A stretch of 64,000 nucleotides of DNA from Solea solea (lineage: Eukaryota; Chordata; Actinopteri; Pleuronectiformes; Soleidae): assembly GCF_958295425.1 (NCBI RefSeq), contig NC_081142.1:6590917-6654916 (forward strand), written 5' to 3'. The notes beneath the pieces were generated by a model that did no database searches, was not told the origin of the DNA, and worked only from the letters and a program-made list of their open reading frames with translations. Made by a program: the position numbers and the translations under genes. Below are positions 1 through 12,369 of the stretch, in pieces. Every line of letters begins with the position of its first letter. The first letter of the stretch is position 1.

Positions 1-402
1 TTGACTCTTGAGGTCACAAAAACAGATATAGTTTTATTTTGAAATTATGACCGGACATAGCGCTAATTTTTTACTCTAGTCGTCTTGACGCGTGTGTGAC
101 AAAAGCAGCGTGAGCGCCGCGATGCGCGCACATGCGAAACCAAAAATCCAGACTGACAGAAGGGACAGAGGGAAGGGACAGAGGGAACATACACTTATCA
201 TCACTTGTCATCTAAAGAACAGATTTAACTTCTTCACTCTGTCGTTAATGAACAAAACGATGACGATTTGGAAAAAGTGTGCCTTGTTTAATTCCAGGTT
301 CTCAGTCATGTTTGACTCCTTGGTAAAGTGGAGCGGGAGGTCTGGGGACGCAGATGGACTTGGTCCTTGTGTCTGCACGATGATTTTGGCTTTGCACTAA
401 CA
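1..402 (+). other. Upstream region / 5' UTR of the H3-type receptor gene
   Basis: This stretch precedes the first coding exon. It becomes more GC-rich towards position 480 and should contain the promoter and 5' UTR of the receptor gene. No TATA box or clear transcription start was identified. The small open frames here overlap or precede the real start and resemble nothing known. Confidence 0.4.
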
Positions 403-640
403 ATGGGCGCTCACATTCTGGAGTCCAACTCCAGCGGCAACTTGACTCCTGCGGTGTCGGAGGCTGGGAGTGCGCTCCCCGGCTACCTGGCGGTGATGCT
501 CCCGGTCCTCATGGTGACCCTGGTCGTGGTTGTGGTGGCCGGGAACGCGCTGGTCATCATGGCTTTTGTTGTGGATAAAACCTTGAGGACTCAGAGCAAC
601 TACTTCTTCCTGAACCTGGCAATATCTGATTTTCTCGTGG
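403..640 (+). CDS. hrh3: hrh3 coding exon 1 (N-terminus, TM1, most of TM2)
   Basis: Encodes residues 1-79 plus one base. An N-terminal NSS glycosylation site is followed by TM1 (GNALVIMAF) and the start of TM2. The donor is G|GTGAGT. Confidence 0.92.
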
Positions 641-3600
641 GTGAGTTGGTGCGCACGCTGCTCTTTGTGTCTCCCTCTGTCAGTGCGCACAAATTCAGCT
701 TTTGTTCTCGTCTGTGAATGAAAACCATTGGCATGCTTTTTTTTTTTTTTTCGAATGTGCACTCCCCAAAACACGTTGCAATTTTCCTACATTATAATTA
801 CAGTGAGTCACTAATGTGCAGTTGCTTGTTCATGGTGACCTTCTTGTCCTCGTGGTGCAGTACCGTGGAGTATTGTGCATTTGTAAGTCCCTCTATTTGA
901 ATTTTGTGCTACACTCACCCCCGTCCCTGTGCTGCTCTTGTCTGCAGCGTTGGGAAAAATGACAGCCTACACTTTAATGAAACAACCAATGCTTTTCCAA
1001 AATATCTCTGGACTTATTCTCTCTGCAGGAGGTTTTTGTCATGGAAACAGGCAGCATCCAAATATTTTTCATGACCACATTTGATGGGTGTCACTTGCAG
1101 GCAGTCTGCAGAGATGATGATGTGCATACCATATGTGTTCTTGGTTTAAATCATCATGCAGAATGTGTGTGTGTGTGTGTGTCTATTCCAGGTGCCTTCT
1201 GTATCCCAGTGTACATCCCGTACAACCTGACAGGCCGATGGATGCTGGGTAAGGGTCTCTGCAAGGTGTGGCTGATCATGGACTACCTGCTCTGCACAGC
1301 ATCAGTCTTCAACATTGTCCTCATTAGTTATGACCGCTTCCTGTCAGTCACAAGGGCTGTAAGTACAGGCTGTGGAAGTGCTCGTTATTGAACACACACA
1401 CGCACAGACACGCACCACTACACGGCAGCCAAAAATCTTTCACCTCCAGCGACCGTTTGACCTGCAGATAGAGGACATTTACATTCAAGTATGTCTGTTT
1501 CAAATCAATGATTCTGTCCCGCTTAGTCCATGGCACAACTTGAACTGTCTGGTTAATCTTGTCAGTAAATATTGTCTGTGCAAACATGAGCTGTCAGCTC
1601 TCGAGCATATGGATATGATTACAGTAAATGGGCATATTACTTCCTGAATAGTGCACTACACTCACTGTCGCCATGTCAGTCATGATAAGTTGCTTCAAGT
1701 GTATTTCAAGCAATGATAAATGTGTTAATCAGGCTATAATTAGTCTAATTAGTGTAAATAAACATCTTTTTAATGCTTATGTTACTAATAAAAAAAATTA
1801 TACATGTATTAATCCGTTTTTTATTAACATTTAACAACTTAATTTGACTTATTTATCCTTATACGGAATAAATGGCCTATTGAACTGCTTATCAAAGATC
1901 ATAAAATGAAGTGTGGGGTCCTTAAAAATTCCACAATCCATAGGCCACACCCCTTTCTAATAATAGTGTCTGCCAAAAAAGAAAATTACCATTAACAGTG
2001 ACAAGTGAGGATGACTAATAGTAATGATTTTCTCGTAATGTAACTTTTCATTTTGTCATAAAATGTCAGGAACAAACAGCTGCTCGTTGAGCAGGTGTCT
2101 ATTTAAAATTCACTGTAATAATAACTGTCCTTTCAATCTCAAGAAAACCATAAAGCACACGTGGTAGATCCAGAGAAAGACACTCGAGGCTCTGTGACCA
2201 AAACGTCTCCCTCAGCAGCAGACATTTTGGATTTTCACACTTAATTCCCAGGCCTGAATGAGGAAATAGTTTTTTCTCCATTTCTCTGATTGTTTTCTTT
2301 CTTCGTCCACAGATTTATTATTGCTTGTCTCGTTCAGTCACTGTTGACTTGTCAGTTTTTCAGTGTAGATTATTTGACATTACTATTTTTTGCTCTGTCC
2401 ATTTGTTCAGCAGTTGCTTTCTTTTTTTCAGCTCAGGGTTTTACATTTCTTCACTCTGTTGTTCTTATGATTTCCCTTCTTTCTTTCCTTCTATCTGTCA
2501 TAATTATTATATCTTTGTGTTTTTTTGTCTTTTTTTGTCTGTATTCATCTTTATTTTCACGTTCGCCCTGAGGAAGACTATTTGAGTTGCAACATTTTGG
2601 TTTTAAACACATTAACCATGAATTTCTTAAAGATTTATTTATTTATTTTTGGAGTGCCTATGATGTCTTTCTTGCGATTGCTGAGCTGCAACTCACGATT
2701 ATTTTCATAATCGATTTACCTGTCGATTATTTTCATAATCGCTTAATATGTCGATTATTTTCTCGATTAATCGAGTAATCACTTGGTCCATAAAATATCA
2801 GAAAACGTTAAAAAAATGTTGATCAGTGTTTGTCAAACCTGGAAATGATGATGTTCTCAAATGTCTTGTTTTGTCCACAAACCAAAATGATTCCGTTTTT
2901 TGTTTTAAGCATGAAAAAAGCTTCAAACCGATGAATCGAGTAATTGTTTGAGCTCTACGCTCGTCCTCTATAGACATTCACTGAAAATTGCAGGGGTTAC
3001 TCTGAAATTATGAAATATTAATTAGTGTTTGTGTACTAATGAATAAAACTGTTGATTTTTTTTCTGAAGAGACCACTGAAGTAGAAAATAATTTTTCACA
3101 GGTCCACCTTCAAAAATGTCCCAGATCTTTTACATTTGGTTTGAGGTTTCCTCTCTTCATCGCCTTTTTTGAAGGTGTAGGTCATAGCAGAAGTGTGTGT
3201 CTGGTGAAGGATGAAAAGAAAGATGAAAGATGCTATTTGGGGTGCATCATGGGAAATGTAGGACGTGAGGTTTCTTTGGAGGACTGGTGCTCGAATGTAA
3301 CATTTACGGAATCTCAGCCGCTGCTGTTTGATTTCAGAAGTGCATCTTTAAAGAGGCTCATAACACACAACTTCCTCCCAAGTTTTAAGCTTATAGGTAC
3401 AGTGTGTAAAATGTATAAGTTGTGTGTTCCAGCTGAATATTAGCCACCTCCCCACACTGCTGGAGAACCTTCAGTTAACAGCAAAAGTATAATTATGTCA
3501 TCTTCAATTTCTGTCACTGGACCTTTAAGATCTCTCAGACAACACATTCATTTGTACCTGAGTGTAATTCAATTTAAAGTTTTTCATGTAGATCATCTTT

Positions 3601-5707
3601 ATGTCTGCAAGACCAGTGTTGTTTTCATTTCATTTAGTAGACCCCCAGTTTACATAAGAGCTTTATTTACTCTCACTTTACCAAACAGTGTGGTAATTAA
3701 AACCATTTTGCTTGTGGCTGCTCACTGGATCTCAGTATAATTTATTTTTTGGTCAATTGTGAGCAGGATTGCTGTAATTAAAAATGGAAATGAGGCTCTG
3801 CCTTTGTACTGAACTCTACTGAAGATTGTGTCAAGAGTATGGCTCTGTTTTTTTACTAAAATGCATATAATTTAACTTTGGCAGGGTTCCCACAGGTCCT
3901 TGAAATCCTTGAAAGTTGAATGCCCTAAATAGACATTGAAAGTGCTTGAATTCAGGGCACGATAGGTTAAGATGATGTTTAAGTTGTTTGTTACGACACC
4001 GCCGTGGACGTGAGAATGTGTGCAGAACTATGAGAGAGTAACGTTCAGCAGGCTGCAAATCCATAAAAGTGGACACCATCTGGATCCTGAATTTGAGGAT
4101 TATTGGTCCTGGAAAGTAATTGAAAAGTCCTTGAATTTGATGTCAGCCAAGGTGTGGGAACCCTGACTTTGGTCACATTAACTGGTCTGGGATTGCATAG
4201 GGGCATTATTAACAGTCACAGATTACAGTGTCTGTGATTATATCCACAGACACTTTAAATACAAGCTTTCTCTTTCTTTAGATTTAGCTTCGAACGAACC
4301 TTTCCACTTACATGTAGGCTGCAGCCATCTTGGGTCTTCATAGACTCTGCTCTGTCTGTCTGTCTGTCATTATTTCGAACCCGCCCCAATTTTGTCGAAT
4401 GATTGTGATTGGTCCAACCTGTTTCGACACAGATGGACATTTTTCTGAATGGGACTGTGTCCACATCCATCTGTCAGAGTGAATAAACATGAGCTTGCTG
4501 ACTGTGTCATGCTAATTGGCACACACCATTGTCTCATACTGACAGACCTAGCTCAGAGACATTTGATGATAATGTGGCAAAAAAAAGATGAGTAAATAGA
4601 TGAGCCCTGGTAAACATTAAGAGTTAAGATGAAAAATGGAGCATGTGAGAAGTGAATAAGCGACAGGTGATGTGGTGAATGTGGCAAGAGCCTTAGACGT
4701 CAGTTTGAGGACAAGATGAGCAAGAGTGGGAGCAATTAGGGAACTTGCCTGTTAATGTTGTGCATGAGCAGCTGTGGGTGTTAGAATTGTAACAGATAGT
4801 TAAAGCTGCAATACTGTGAGTCACACTCCTGCCTCTCTTTTTGGCACAGGTTAAATACAGAGCACAAAGAAACATGACCCGCCAGGCCGTGCTCAAGATG
4901 GTGTTGGTGTGGGTGCTGGCCTTCCTCCTCTACGGCCCCGCCATCATCTTCTGGGAGGCTATTGTCGGTCAGAGTATCGTTCCGGCCCACGAGTGCTACG
5001 CAGAGTTTTATTTCACCTGGTACTTTCTGCTAAGTGCCTCGACCTTCGAGTTCTTCACCCCCTTCGTGTCGGTGGCCTTTTTCAACCTTAGTATTTACCT
5101 GAACATCCACCGCAGAAACAAGAACAGTGGTGCCTGTGCTGAAGACGATGTCAAGACGCAGGCGAACAATAAGAAGCACGGAGACGGTGCAGCCTTGGCT
5201 GTGTTTTTTGTCAAAACTCGGAAGGTGTCGTGCAGTGAGCCCACGGCTATCTCTGCAGTTATCGAGGACGACGATGTCCTTTCCCCTTCTTTCAGTGGGG
5301 AGCCAAACACCAGTCAGTTATTCCTGCAGAGGGAGAGGTTCTCCCCAAACAGAAAAAACTCCAGGCTGTTTGAGCACTCAGCCTCCTGTATGGCACCTGG
5401 TCGTAAGACACACGGTTCTAGACTTTCCCGAGACAAAAAAATAGCCAAATCTCTGGCCATTATTGTCTGCACTTTTGGGATTTGCTGGGCTCCTTACACT
5501 CTACTGATGATTATCCGTGCTGCATGTAGTGGGGATTGTGTGGGGGACCACTGGTACGAGGTAACATTCTGGCTTCTGTGGTTGAACTCGGCCATCAACC
5601 CGTTTTTGTACCCTCTGTGCCACAGCAGCTTTCGAAGGGCTTTCTCAAAGATACTGTGTCCTAAAAGACAATCGGTGCAGCCTCAGATTGAGGCTCAGTC
5701 GTGCTGA
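403..5707 (+). CDS. hrh3: Histamine H3-type receptor (class A GPCR), three coding exons
   Basis: Exons 403-640, 1192-1358 and 4850-5707 join in phase and give a 420-residue protein (human H3 is 445). Seven hydrophobic segments are visible. Hallmarks: LNLAISDFLV in TM2; Asp110 in TM3 (MDYLLCT), the amine-binding position; DRF at 127-129 instead of DRY, as in H3 receptors; Cys103 and Cys184 for the extracellular disulfide; Glu202 in TM5 (STFEFF), which contacts the imidazole in H3/H4; FGICWAPYTLL in TM6; NPFLYP in TM7. By family knowledge H3 couples to Gi/o and acts as a presynaptic auto- and heteroreceptor. The third intracellular loop is shorter than in human and carries basic and Ser-rich stretches before LSRDKKIAKSLA. 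The start at 403 has a good context (ACAATGG); an upstream in-frame GTG at 328 is not a credible start. Identity with the H3 group is clear; orthology versus a fish paralogue cannot be settled here. Confidence 0.93.
1165..1182 (+). repeat. (GT)9 microsatellite at a splice acceptor
   Basis: Nine GT units end nine bases before the acceptor of hrh3 exon 2, where a polypyrimidine tract would normally be. Confidence 0.9.
1192..1358 (+). CDS. hrh3: hrh3 coding exon 2 (end of TM2, TM3, DRF)
   Basis: Encodes residues 80-135, with GAFCIPVYIPYNLTGRW, Asp110 and DRF. The acceptor TATTCCAG follows directly on a GT microsatellite; the donor is GCT|GTAAGT. Confidence 0.92.
2682..2960 (+). repeat. GCTGCAAC / CGATTATTTT miniature element, copy 1
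   Basis: It starts GAGCTGCAAC, carries several ATTATTTTCATAATCGA-like blocks, then GGTCCATAAAATATCAGAAAA, and ends with GAATCGAGTAATTGTTTGAGCTC. Copies 2 and 3 lie at 45361-45609 and 61314-61575. The multi-copy pattern with GCTGCAA-type ends is typical of a non-autonomous DNA transposon family common in fish. Confidence 0.65.
3882..4165 (+). mobile_element. hAT-like non-autonomous element (CAGGGTTCCCACA ends)
   Basis: A 284-bp element with 13-bp perfect terminal inverted repeats (CAGGGTTCCCACA). It is flanked by ACTTTGG on both sides, a 7-bp match and probably an 8-bp duplication with one change. It contains repeated CCTTGAA blocks and has no coding capacity. Confidence 0.8.
4850..5707 (+). 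CDS. hrh3: hrh3 coding exon 3 (TM4 to C-terminus)
   Basis: Encodes residues 136-420 and a TGA stop. It holds TM4, ECL2, TM5, the third intracellular loop, TM6, TM7 and a short tail that contains cysteines. The acceptor is TTGGCACAG|GTT. Confidence 0.94.
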   Translation, partial: VKYRAQRNMTRQAVLKMVLVWVLAFLLYGPAIIFWEAIVGQSIVPAHECYAEFYFTWYFLLSASTFEFFTPFVSVAFFNLSIYLNIHRRNKNSGACAEDDVKTQANNKKHGDGAALAVFFVKTRKVSCSEPTAISAVIEDDDVLSPSFSGEPNTSQLFLQRERFSPNRKNSRLFEHSASCMAPGRKTHGSRLSRDKKIAKSLAIIVCTFGICWAPYTLLMIIRAACSGDCVGDHWYEVTFWLLWLNSAINPFLYPLCHSSFRRAFSKILCPKRQSVQPQIEAQSC

Positions 5708-6650
5708 GATGAGCTCAGCCGCACTTTCATGCTTAATGAATGCAGTAAAAGTGGTTGGTCAGACACTGTAAAGATCCATGTACTGTTCTTCCATAAAAAT
5801 AAGACAAGTGTTTGCATATATGTGATGGTGGTCACAGCATGTCTGACAGCAATATGAGAGAAAAACAGTGGTTAATTGTGGCACCTGTACATACTCGTCC
5901 TTTATTGAAACAGTTTTGAAAGGCCTTCGTTTTAAAACACACGCTAACCTTCACGGACAATCTGTGTTATGCGAGTTCTTTAATCGCGCTTGGTCTGAAG
6001 TAAAGCACAACCCAATGCAACAACGGCCTCAACAGATTCAGATTCATCCAGTTTATTTACTGCTGTTTCTAAAGAATCTGCTGTTTCTATGTAATGTTTA
6101 TTTTATGTAAAAGAGGGAGTTCAAGGTCTTCTATTCTTGTATAATATTACATAACCTTCCTACGACACCTTTTTTGATTTAGAATTTCAATTAGCAAAGC
6201 AAGGTCATTCGCAAAATCGAGGTTTTTTTTTTAAAATCATGCAGCAATAGAAACTGATACAGCAACAAATGAGGAGTCTTCAGTTCAGGAGAATATCCAG
6301 TAATTGTTCACTGAATACAGAGTGTACTCATTAAGTATGGTGATGTTTTCTTTCATTATTTACTATTTACTATTTACACAGTGTGTAAGTGGCAGAGTGA
6401 AGGAGCTCGAATCTGCCATTACTGAATGTGCACTTAATTTCTTGTTTATGTTGGAAATGTACAGCACTATGAAAAGGCAGCAGCACTGACACTTTTGTAT
6501 GTTAATGTCTGTGCCAAGCTAATTGGTTGTGTTCTTTAAATGCAAGTATTTATTCAAAGACTTGACTGTGTTTGTAATACTTTAATACTTTGTATGTAGG
6601 CTATGAATGTGTTGGTGTAAGTAGCCACATTATAGAATAAACACAAGAGT
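5708..6650 (+). other. Probable hrh3 3' UTR with polyadenylation signal
   Basis: AT-rich sequence downstream of the receptor stop codon. The first good AATAAA is at 6636-6641, which would give a 3' UTR of about 0.95 kb. No other gene was seen. Confidence 0.45.
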
Positions 6651-9600
6651 GCTTACAACCTTATTTGTAAGTGTACATGTTATTGAACAGAGGAATGATA
6701 TTTAGGGAAATAATGTTATCTTAAATTACTGTTTCAATTACTGAAAACAACAGAACACGACACCCTGAAGCTCACATTTTCTTTCTTGTTACTGTTGATT
6801 TTAGGATTGAGAGGATGATGTCGCTTAAAGCTGCAGTACATATATTTTTTTTGATGATGTAGCCTCATTATGTTCAGATTTTCATGAGCAGAAACGATGT
6901 AAAATGATTTGTATGGTGTGCCCTTCATCTAAAAAAGGGGCTTAGTCAAGCAAGTGTCTGTGTGTACAGCAGCACGACATGGGTGGATGGGGCAAGAAGC
7001 ATTTATCCTGACACACTAATGACTATTTTTGTGGGGGAGAGTTCACATCCAGAACCTTTCATGGGCCTTCTTTGTGTTATTTGTTCTTCTCAAACACGTT
7101 TGCAGCTGTCTCATGTTGCTCGAGCGATGTTGCTGTTGCCGTCATCTTTCTTGACATGAAAACAAATTGAATTGTTGTCAGAGCAACAGGATCTGAACAC
7201 TTCAAAACAAAGAAACACAGGGAAGATGCTTAATCGGGGTACAAATGGTTTGAATCTAACAGGCAATTTATACCAGGTGTGAATATAATCTGGTTAAGGT
7301 CATATCTGGACACAGTCGTTTAGCAGTGAGAAGGCAAACGTGCCGACGTCCTTCGACCCATGCGGTACAATCACATGTCACATACCTCAATTGATTTCTG
7401 TCCCACCACAAGATCAACATTGACTACCACAAAATTGACATTCTATATGTGTAAAATCTTACTTTACTGGGGAGCTGTGTATAGTTGATTGAATCACACT
7501 GCTCCTTCTTGATTCACTCGCTTTATCTCTCATTCTCCCAGTGTCGGTGTAATGGACCTGCCTGAAAACTACAACACTTGAAGTGATGGCCTTCACAAAG
7601 ACTTGTTTGAGTTCTCGTTTGTAAGAATGCCGTCTGATAACAAACACAAGATAAATGAAAGGGAGCTCAGAATTGTAGGACTTGGACCTTTGTTACATTA
7701 TGTCCGGAAAAAGCATCTTTCTAAATTTAAGACGGACAGGAAACAATACAGTCAATCTGTGCGGTGGGAATAATTTGGGATAATTAGCAAGTGCATTAAA
7801 ACAGTCTCGGAGATTGTTGGCGCCTGGGTCACACACTGAAGCAAACACATGAAGATCAGTGAAATTATACTGATTGGATGATTCTGTTGTGCCATTATAT
7901 GTCTAGAAATCTAAATACAGCACAGAAAGAAAATGTGGATGCTTCATTTAGTGATATCTGTGAGCACAGTCTCTACTAAACTTTGGAAACACTCCCATCA
8001 TTTTCTGTCTCGATATGTCTGACTGTGAATACAACACAGCACGTGAAGGGGTTTTTGCTTTTACAAAAAAAAAAATTCCTTCACAATCCAGAGATGATGT
8101 CTTTCTCCTGAGATTAAATAGATGTTTCAGTCTGCATGGTGGTGTTGTTCCGCCACTGACCCCATTTAATAATAGTGGTTTAAATATAGCTGTTATTGTA
8201 GGTGTGGAATCACATTTCGCTGCCACTGCTGAAAACTGAAAATATTTACCTAAACATTAAAAAAAAAAAAAAAAGGCCTCACGAGATAAACAAAAATGGA
8301 AATAGACGGCGCCCCTCCACCCCTCCAAAGTAAGTGGGTGACAAAGTCAATTTTAAGGCATTTCTTAAAAGGCTAGCTGAAGAATACATGAATACACCGT
8401 GGTTAAGGTGACCTGTGCAGTGACGCAGGTGGACTTGCAAATAGAAAACAAATTGCTCAGCGCAAGTATTGACACTGTTTCTGTGCACGGTGGGACCCCT
8501 GAAAAACAGTTCTGGGCTACATGTATAGTGACAGTCATGTCATTATTATTATTATACAACACACAACATCCTCAGTGATTGGTGGCTGTGTACACAAATA
8601 TTTTTTCTGTGATTTTTGTTATTGCTGAACACATAATTATCTGAGAGCGATGCAAATACCAGGAGTTTAAATCTGACTGCTGGACCAGGCGATGTATGCT
8701 TCAAAGACATGACATGAAAACATAACACTGCTATACTGAGAGAGAGAGGGTCACACAGAAAGTGTGTGCTTAATCAGCACTGTGTGAACTCATGTGACCA
8801 AATGTTTAAATGACGTTTTTTGTTGATATTTAAGAAACACATTGTAACTTTAAATCTTGCAAAAATGTCTCATGCTAGTTAATTAATATAGTGATTTTGT
8901 AGATAACAAATAAATGCACAAGGTATGATGAAATGTGATGTGATGGAATCAGCCTTGGATTTAAAAGCATCCAATGATATCAATTCTGCCATTTTCCAAT
9001 CGTTCCGCTGCATGTTCCATGTAAATGCTGCAGAATGGACAAAAGCCCTTTGACCTGTTTTGTATGACATTAATGGACATCTTTTTATGTAAATATTTTC
9101 CAAATTACAAATTCACTATCATGAATTGGTGTGTGTGTGCAAAATATTACTGATTCTATTAAATTCAATCTCAGCTGATAATAGCGTGCTGTTCACAAAC
9201 ATCAGTTATTTTAATATCTCAATTTAAAACATCATTGTTAATGCACCAAACTTTTTCCCCACAAAGTTTGTCTACTGTGACACATGCCACATGCAGTACT
9301 AACATCCCCAAAAATGAGTTATTACGCCTCTGTTATCGCTGCTCTTTGGCACAGCACTTCACAGAAAGTCCTTTTTTTCAGTTGGGACACCCTTTACCAC
9401 AGATAAGGTTTGATGGAGATTTCTAAAATGAGAGCTCAAGCAAAGCGATCCATTAATGTAACACTCCTAATGCTCTCTGTAACTGGGATTCAGAGAGAGT
9501 TTTTCCTTGGCTAAAGTGACATATCCAAGGACACAGACACACACACACACATAAAGAAAAGATCAAGATGAGATTGTCAAGAAGTGAATTATTCTTTTTT

Positions 9601-11600
9601 TTTTATAAAAATCTGACACTTTAATGTAACTGCTGATGTCTGGCATTAATATATCATTCTGTTCTATTTTTCTTGTCGACCACATATCTGAAAACTGGTA
9701 GCATGAACTGTGTTTCTCTATCGATTTGCTCTTTTTGTGTCTGCAGAGATCTGACATCTTGATTTGATAAACTGTTGGTGCGGTTGGAGTGAAATAAACG
9801 ATCAGTTGTCTGCAACACTTGATTACTGCCTGCTGCTCTCCACACAGCGTCACAGTGTGTAGTCAACACAAGCAACACTAATCTCTCTCTTGTTCATCCA
9901 CGTTTTATGGTTATCTTTAAGATGCAACTGTTGGAAGGTTCCAACATGAGAACAAATGTTGAAATTCCACACCAGAAAATATTTAATCATCTACAATGTT
10001 TGTTTATCTCGAAAGATTCTTCAAGTATGTAATTATTATTTCTGTTTCCCCACTCTGTTTTTGATTAGATTTGTCCTAATTAAACTGCTGGAAAGTAAAA
10101 CTTTGTCTTTATGCTTTCCCGGCCAGAGTTTAGATTCATGTATGTTGTAAATCTTTGTCTTGACCAAACAGTAAACACTGTAATAGTCAGACCACAGCTG
10201 CAGCTGTAGCATATAAAAAAAAAAAAATCTATTTTAAGCCTCAACATGTCCTTGTTATGTTTTTTTGCTTATTTTAACCATAAAAGGGCCAGAACATGTC
10301 CTGTAACTAAGAGCTTTTGCCCATTTTTCCAGAATAATTTCCAACGTTATTTCCAATTTACTGCATGTTAAAATAGTATGTTAACAATTTAAAAGAAAAA
10401 CAAAAAGTTTTATTTCTAAAAAAACACTGCAGTTGTACACAAATGTATACATAATAACCACATGTTGGCTTTGACGTGAAACTTCTCAGCTATTGGAATT
10501 TTCCCTGCAATGCAAAGTGCACTTGTGCAAACGTGTCATTGGTGAGACGCTCGGTATTAAAGGGTTTAATAACAATGATTGGAGAGGGTCACGTGGGGGT
10601 TTTAAGTCATCAGTCATCATTGAAAACAATAGGTGTCATGCCAGTAGCTGGATCCACATTAAAAAGCCCTCGTCATAAAGCAGATTTCAATAAACATACA
10701 GAGCAGCCTGCTGTTTCTGTGCCCCACATTTACATCACTTACGTCTCTCTCACCTGTCACTTGTCACTCACTGAGACACTGTCATTGTGTCTGATTATTT
10801 TTGACCTTGTTTTATATGCTAATTCAGCACAGAGAAGCTCACCGTCTCTCCACTTAATACTTCTGTCCTGAGAAGTACAGAACCGAAAATGGAGGTCAAC
10901 TGCTCTCCCTGACTGTGAAACATAATGTAATTATCATCATCATCATTTGCTTTTTCTTTTCTGAATGGCAGGTTTTGTATTCAGATTTAGTACTGCTCAT
11001 TTGAAGTTATTGCCACGTCAAGTTGGCATGCTCCCACAAAAGCCATCTGTTGAAATTAATTAAGGACTGATTACAGAGTCTACATGAATGCTAACTGACA
11101 AAATAAATGTACTATTTGGGGTAATTAAACATTTAAATGCCTATACTGTGTATGCACTGATGATGACACACTGAAAAGTGTATTTTGGGGTTTTTGGTGT
11201 TTGATCAGACAACTACTTGTTTGTATGTATTATCACCCAACTGTTTTTCTTCTCTGTCAGCTCACTGAGGCTTAGCACAGCACTCAGTGTTTATACAGCA
11301 CCAAACAGCACACACCATGTTGTATGTGATGCTGAAGCATATCTGGAATAAAGCTGGTGTAAAAAAAGACTGTTTTCACAGCAGATTGTTTTTGGACTGA
11401 AATAGTATGACAAACACAGGTTTTACCAGTAACATCAATGAGGTTTAACTCCAGTTTTAAGAGAATCGGGCTCAGAAAATTGAAGTGTAAAGGGTAGGTC
11501 GCACTAAATACTTGACCCTTTAACCTGAAATACACAGCTATCAATGTGGCCTGGCCTGAACACTCCATGTAAATATCAAGTTATGAGTTATTTATGTATG

Positions 11601-11605
<5 letters not shown>

Positions 11606-11663
<58 letters not shown>
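11606..11663. repeat. (TA)n microsatellite
   Basis: About 29 uninterrupted TA units; a second, shorter TA tract lies near 11719-11736. Confidence 0.9.
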
Positions 11664-11668
<5 letters not shown>

Positions 11669-12355
11669 CATTAATTTTGCATCATAAATATTTATTTTAT
11701 TGTGAACTGCATAGCATTATATATATATATATATATAAAAAAAAGAATCTCTATTTGGACATTCCGTGAAATATAATATAAGTTGCTTTTTATGTAAAAG
11801 AACGACATCTCATTGGCTTCCTTAAAGCCAATAGAAAGACGGTGTCGACTCCGAATTTTGATTGACAGCTTCGTTCGCCAATGAGAGGCGACCGAGCGCG
11901 CGGATGTGTGTACTGGCGTGTATCTCTGTAATGCTTTGTCCTGCTGTGTATACACCATTGGAAAGGGCAGAGTCTTAGCTTTCATTTGAGCCATGTGTGT
12001 GTGTGGGACAAGATGGTAGAGCGTTAGCTCCAGAAATGCAGCAATATGCGCAATAACTTTTTGAGGTGTTGGTATTTACGAAGTTTGACATGTAGTTATT
12101 CATTTAGGTGTTATTTGAGCTGTGTTTATCACATTTTAAAGAGGTTTTTACAGCTTTGTAGATTGTACAGATTTGTAGACCAGATTTTCCTGAAAATTTT
12201 GATACCAAGTTTTCAAAAATAAAAAATAAATAATCACTTTTTCGTGATCCTTAACGAAAAATAAGTTGCGTAAACTCCACCAGAGTTTCCCAATTGGGGG
12301 ACCTTCAGGGACATGACATTATTAATCAAGTGAGACCTAGACTCATTTTTCTGAG

Positions 12356-12369
12356 TTGCCCCCTGGTGG
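12356..12369 (-). promoter_or_regulatory. CTCF-like motif candidate
   Basis: The minus strand reads CCACCAGGGGGCAA, which fits 13 of 14 positions of the core consensus CCASYAGRKGGCRS. It sits in a sequence that resembles a common fish repeat, so it may be repeat-borne. Confidence 0.35.

Larger units (their letters stand above)
1359..4849 (+). other. hrh3 intron 2
   Basis: A 3.5-kb AT-rich intron. It contains a CGATTATTTT-type miniature element (2682-2960) and a hAT-like element (3882-4165). The 134-residue open frame at 3039-3443 has no recognisable motif and is regarded as chance. Confidence 0.8.

Noticed and set aside
397..774. 125-codon minus-strand frame
   Set aside because: Antisense shadow of hrh3 exon 1.
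10476..10871. 131-codon frame in the gene-poor interval
   Set aside because: No domain, no splice context and biased composition; treated as chance.
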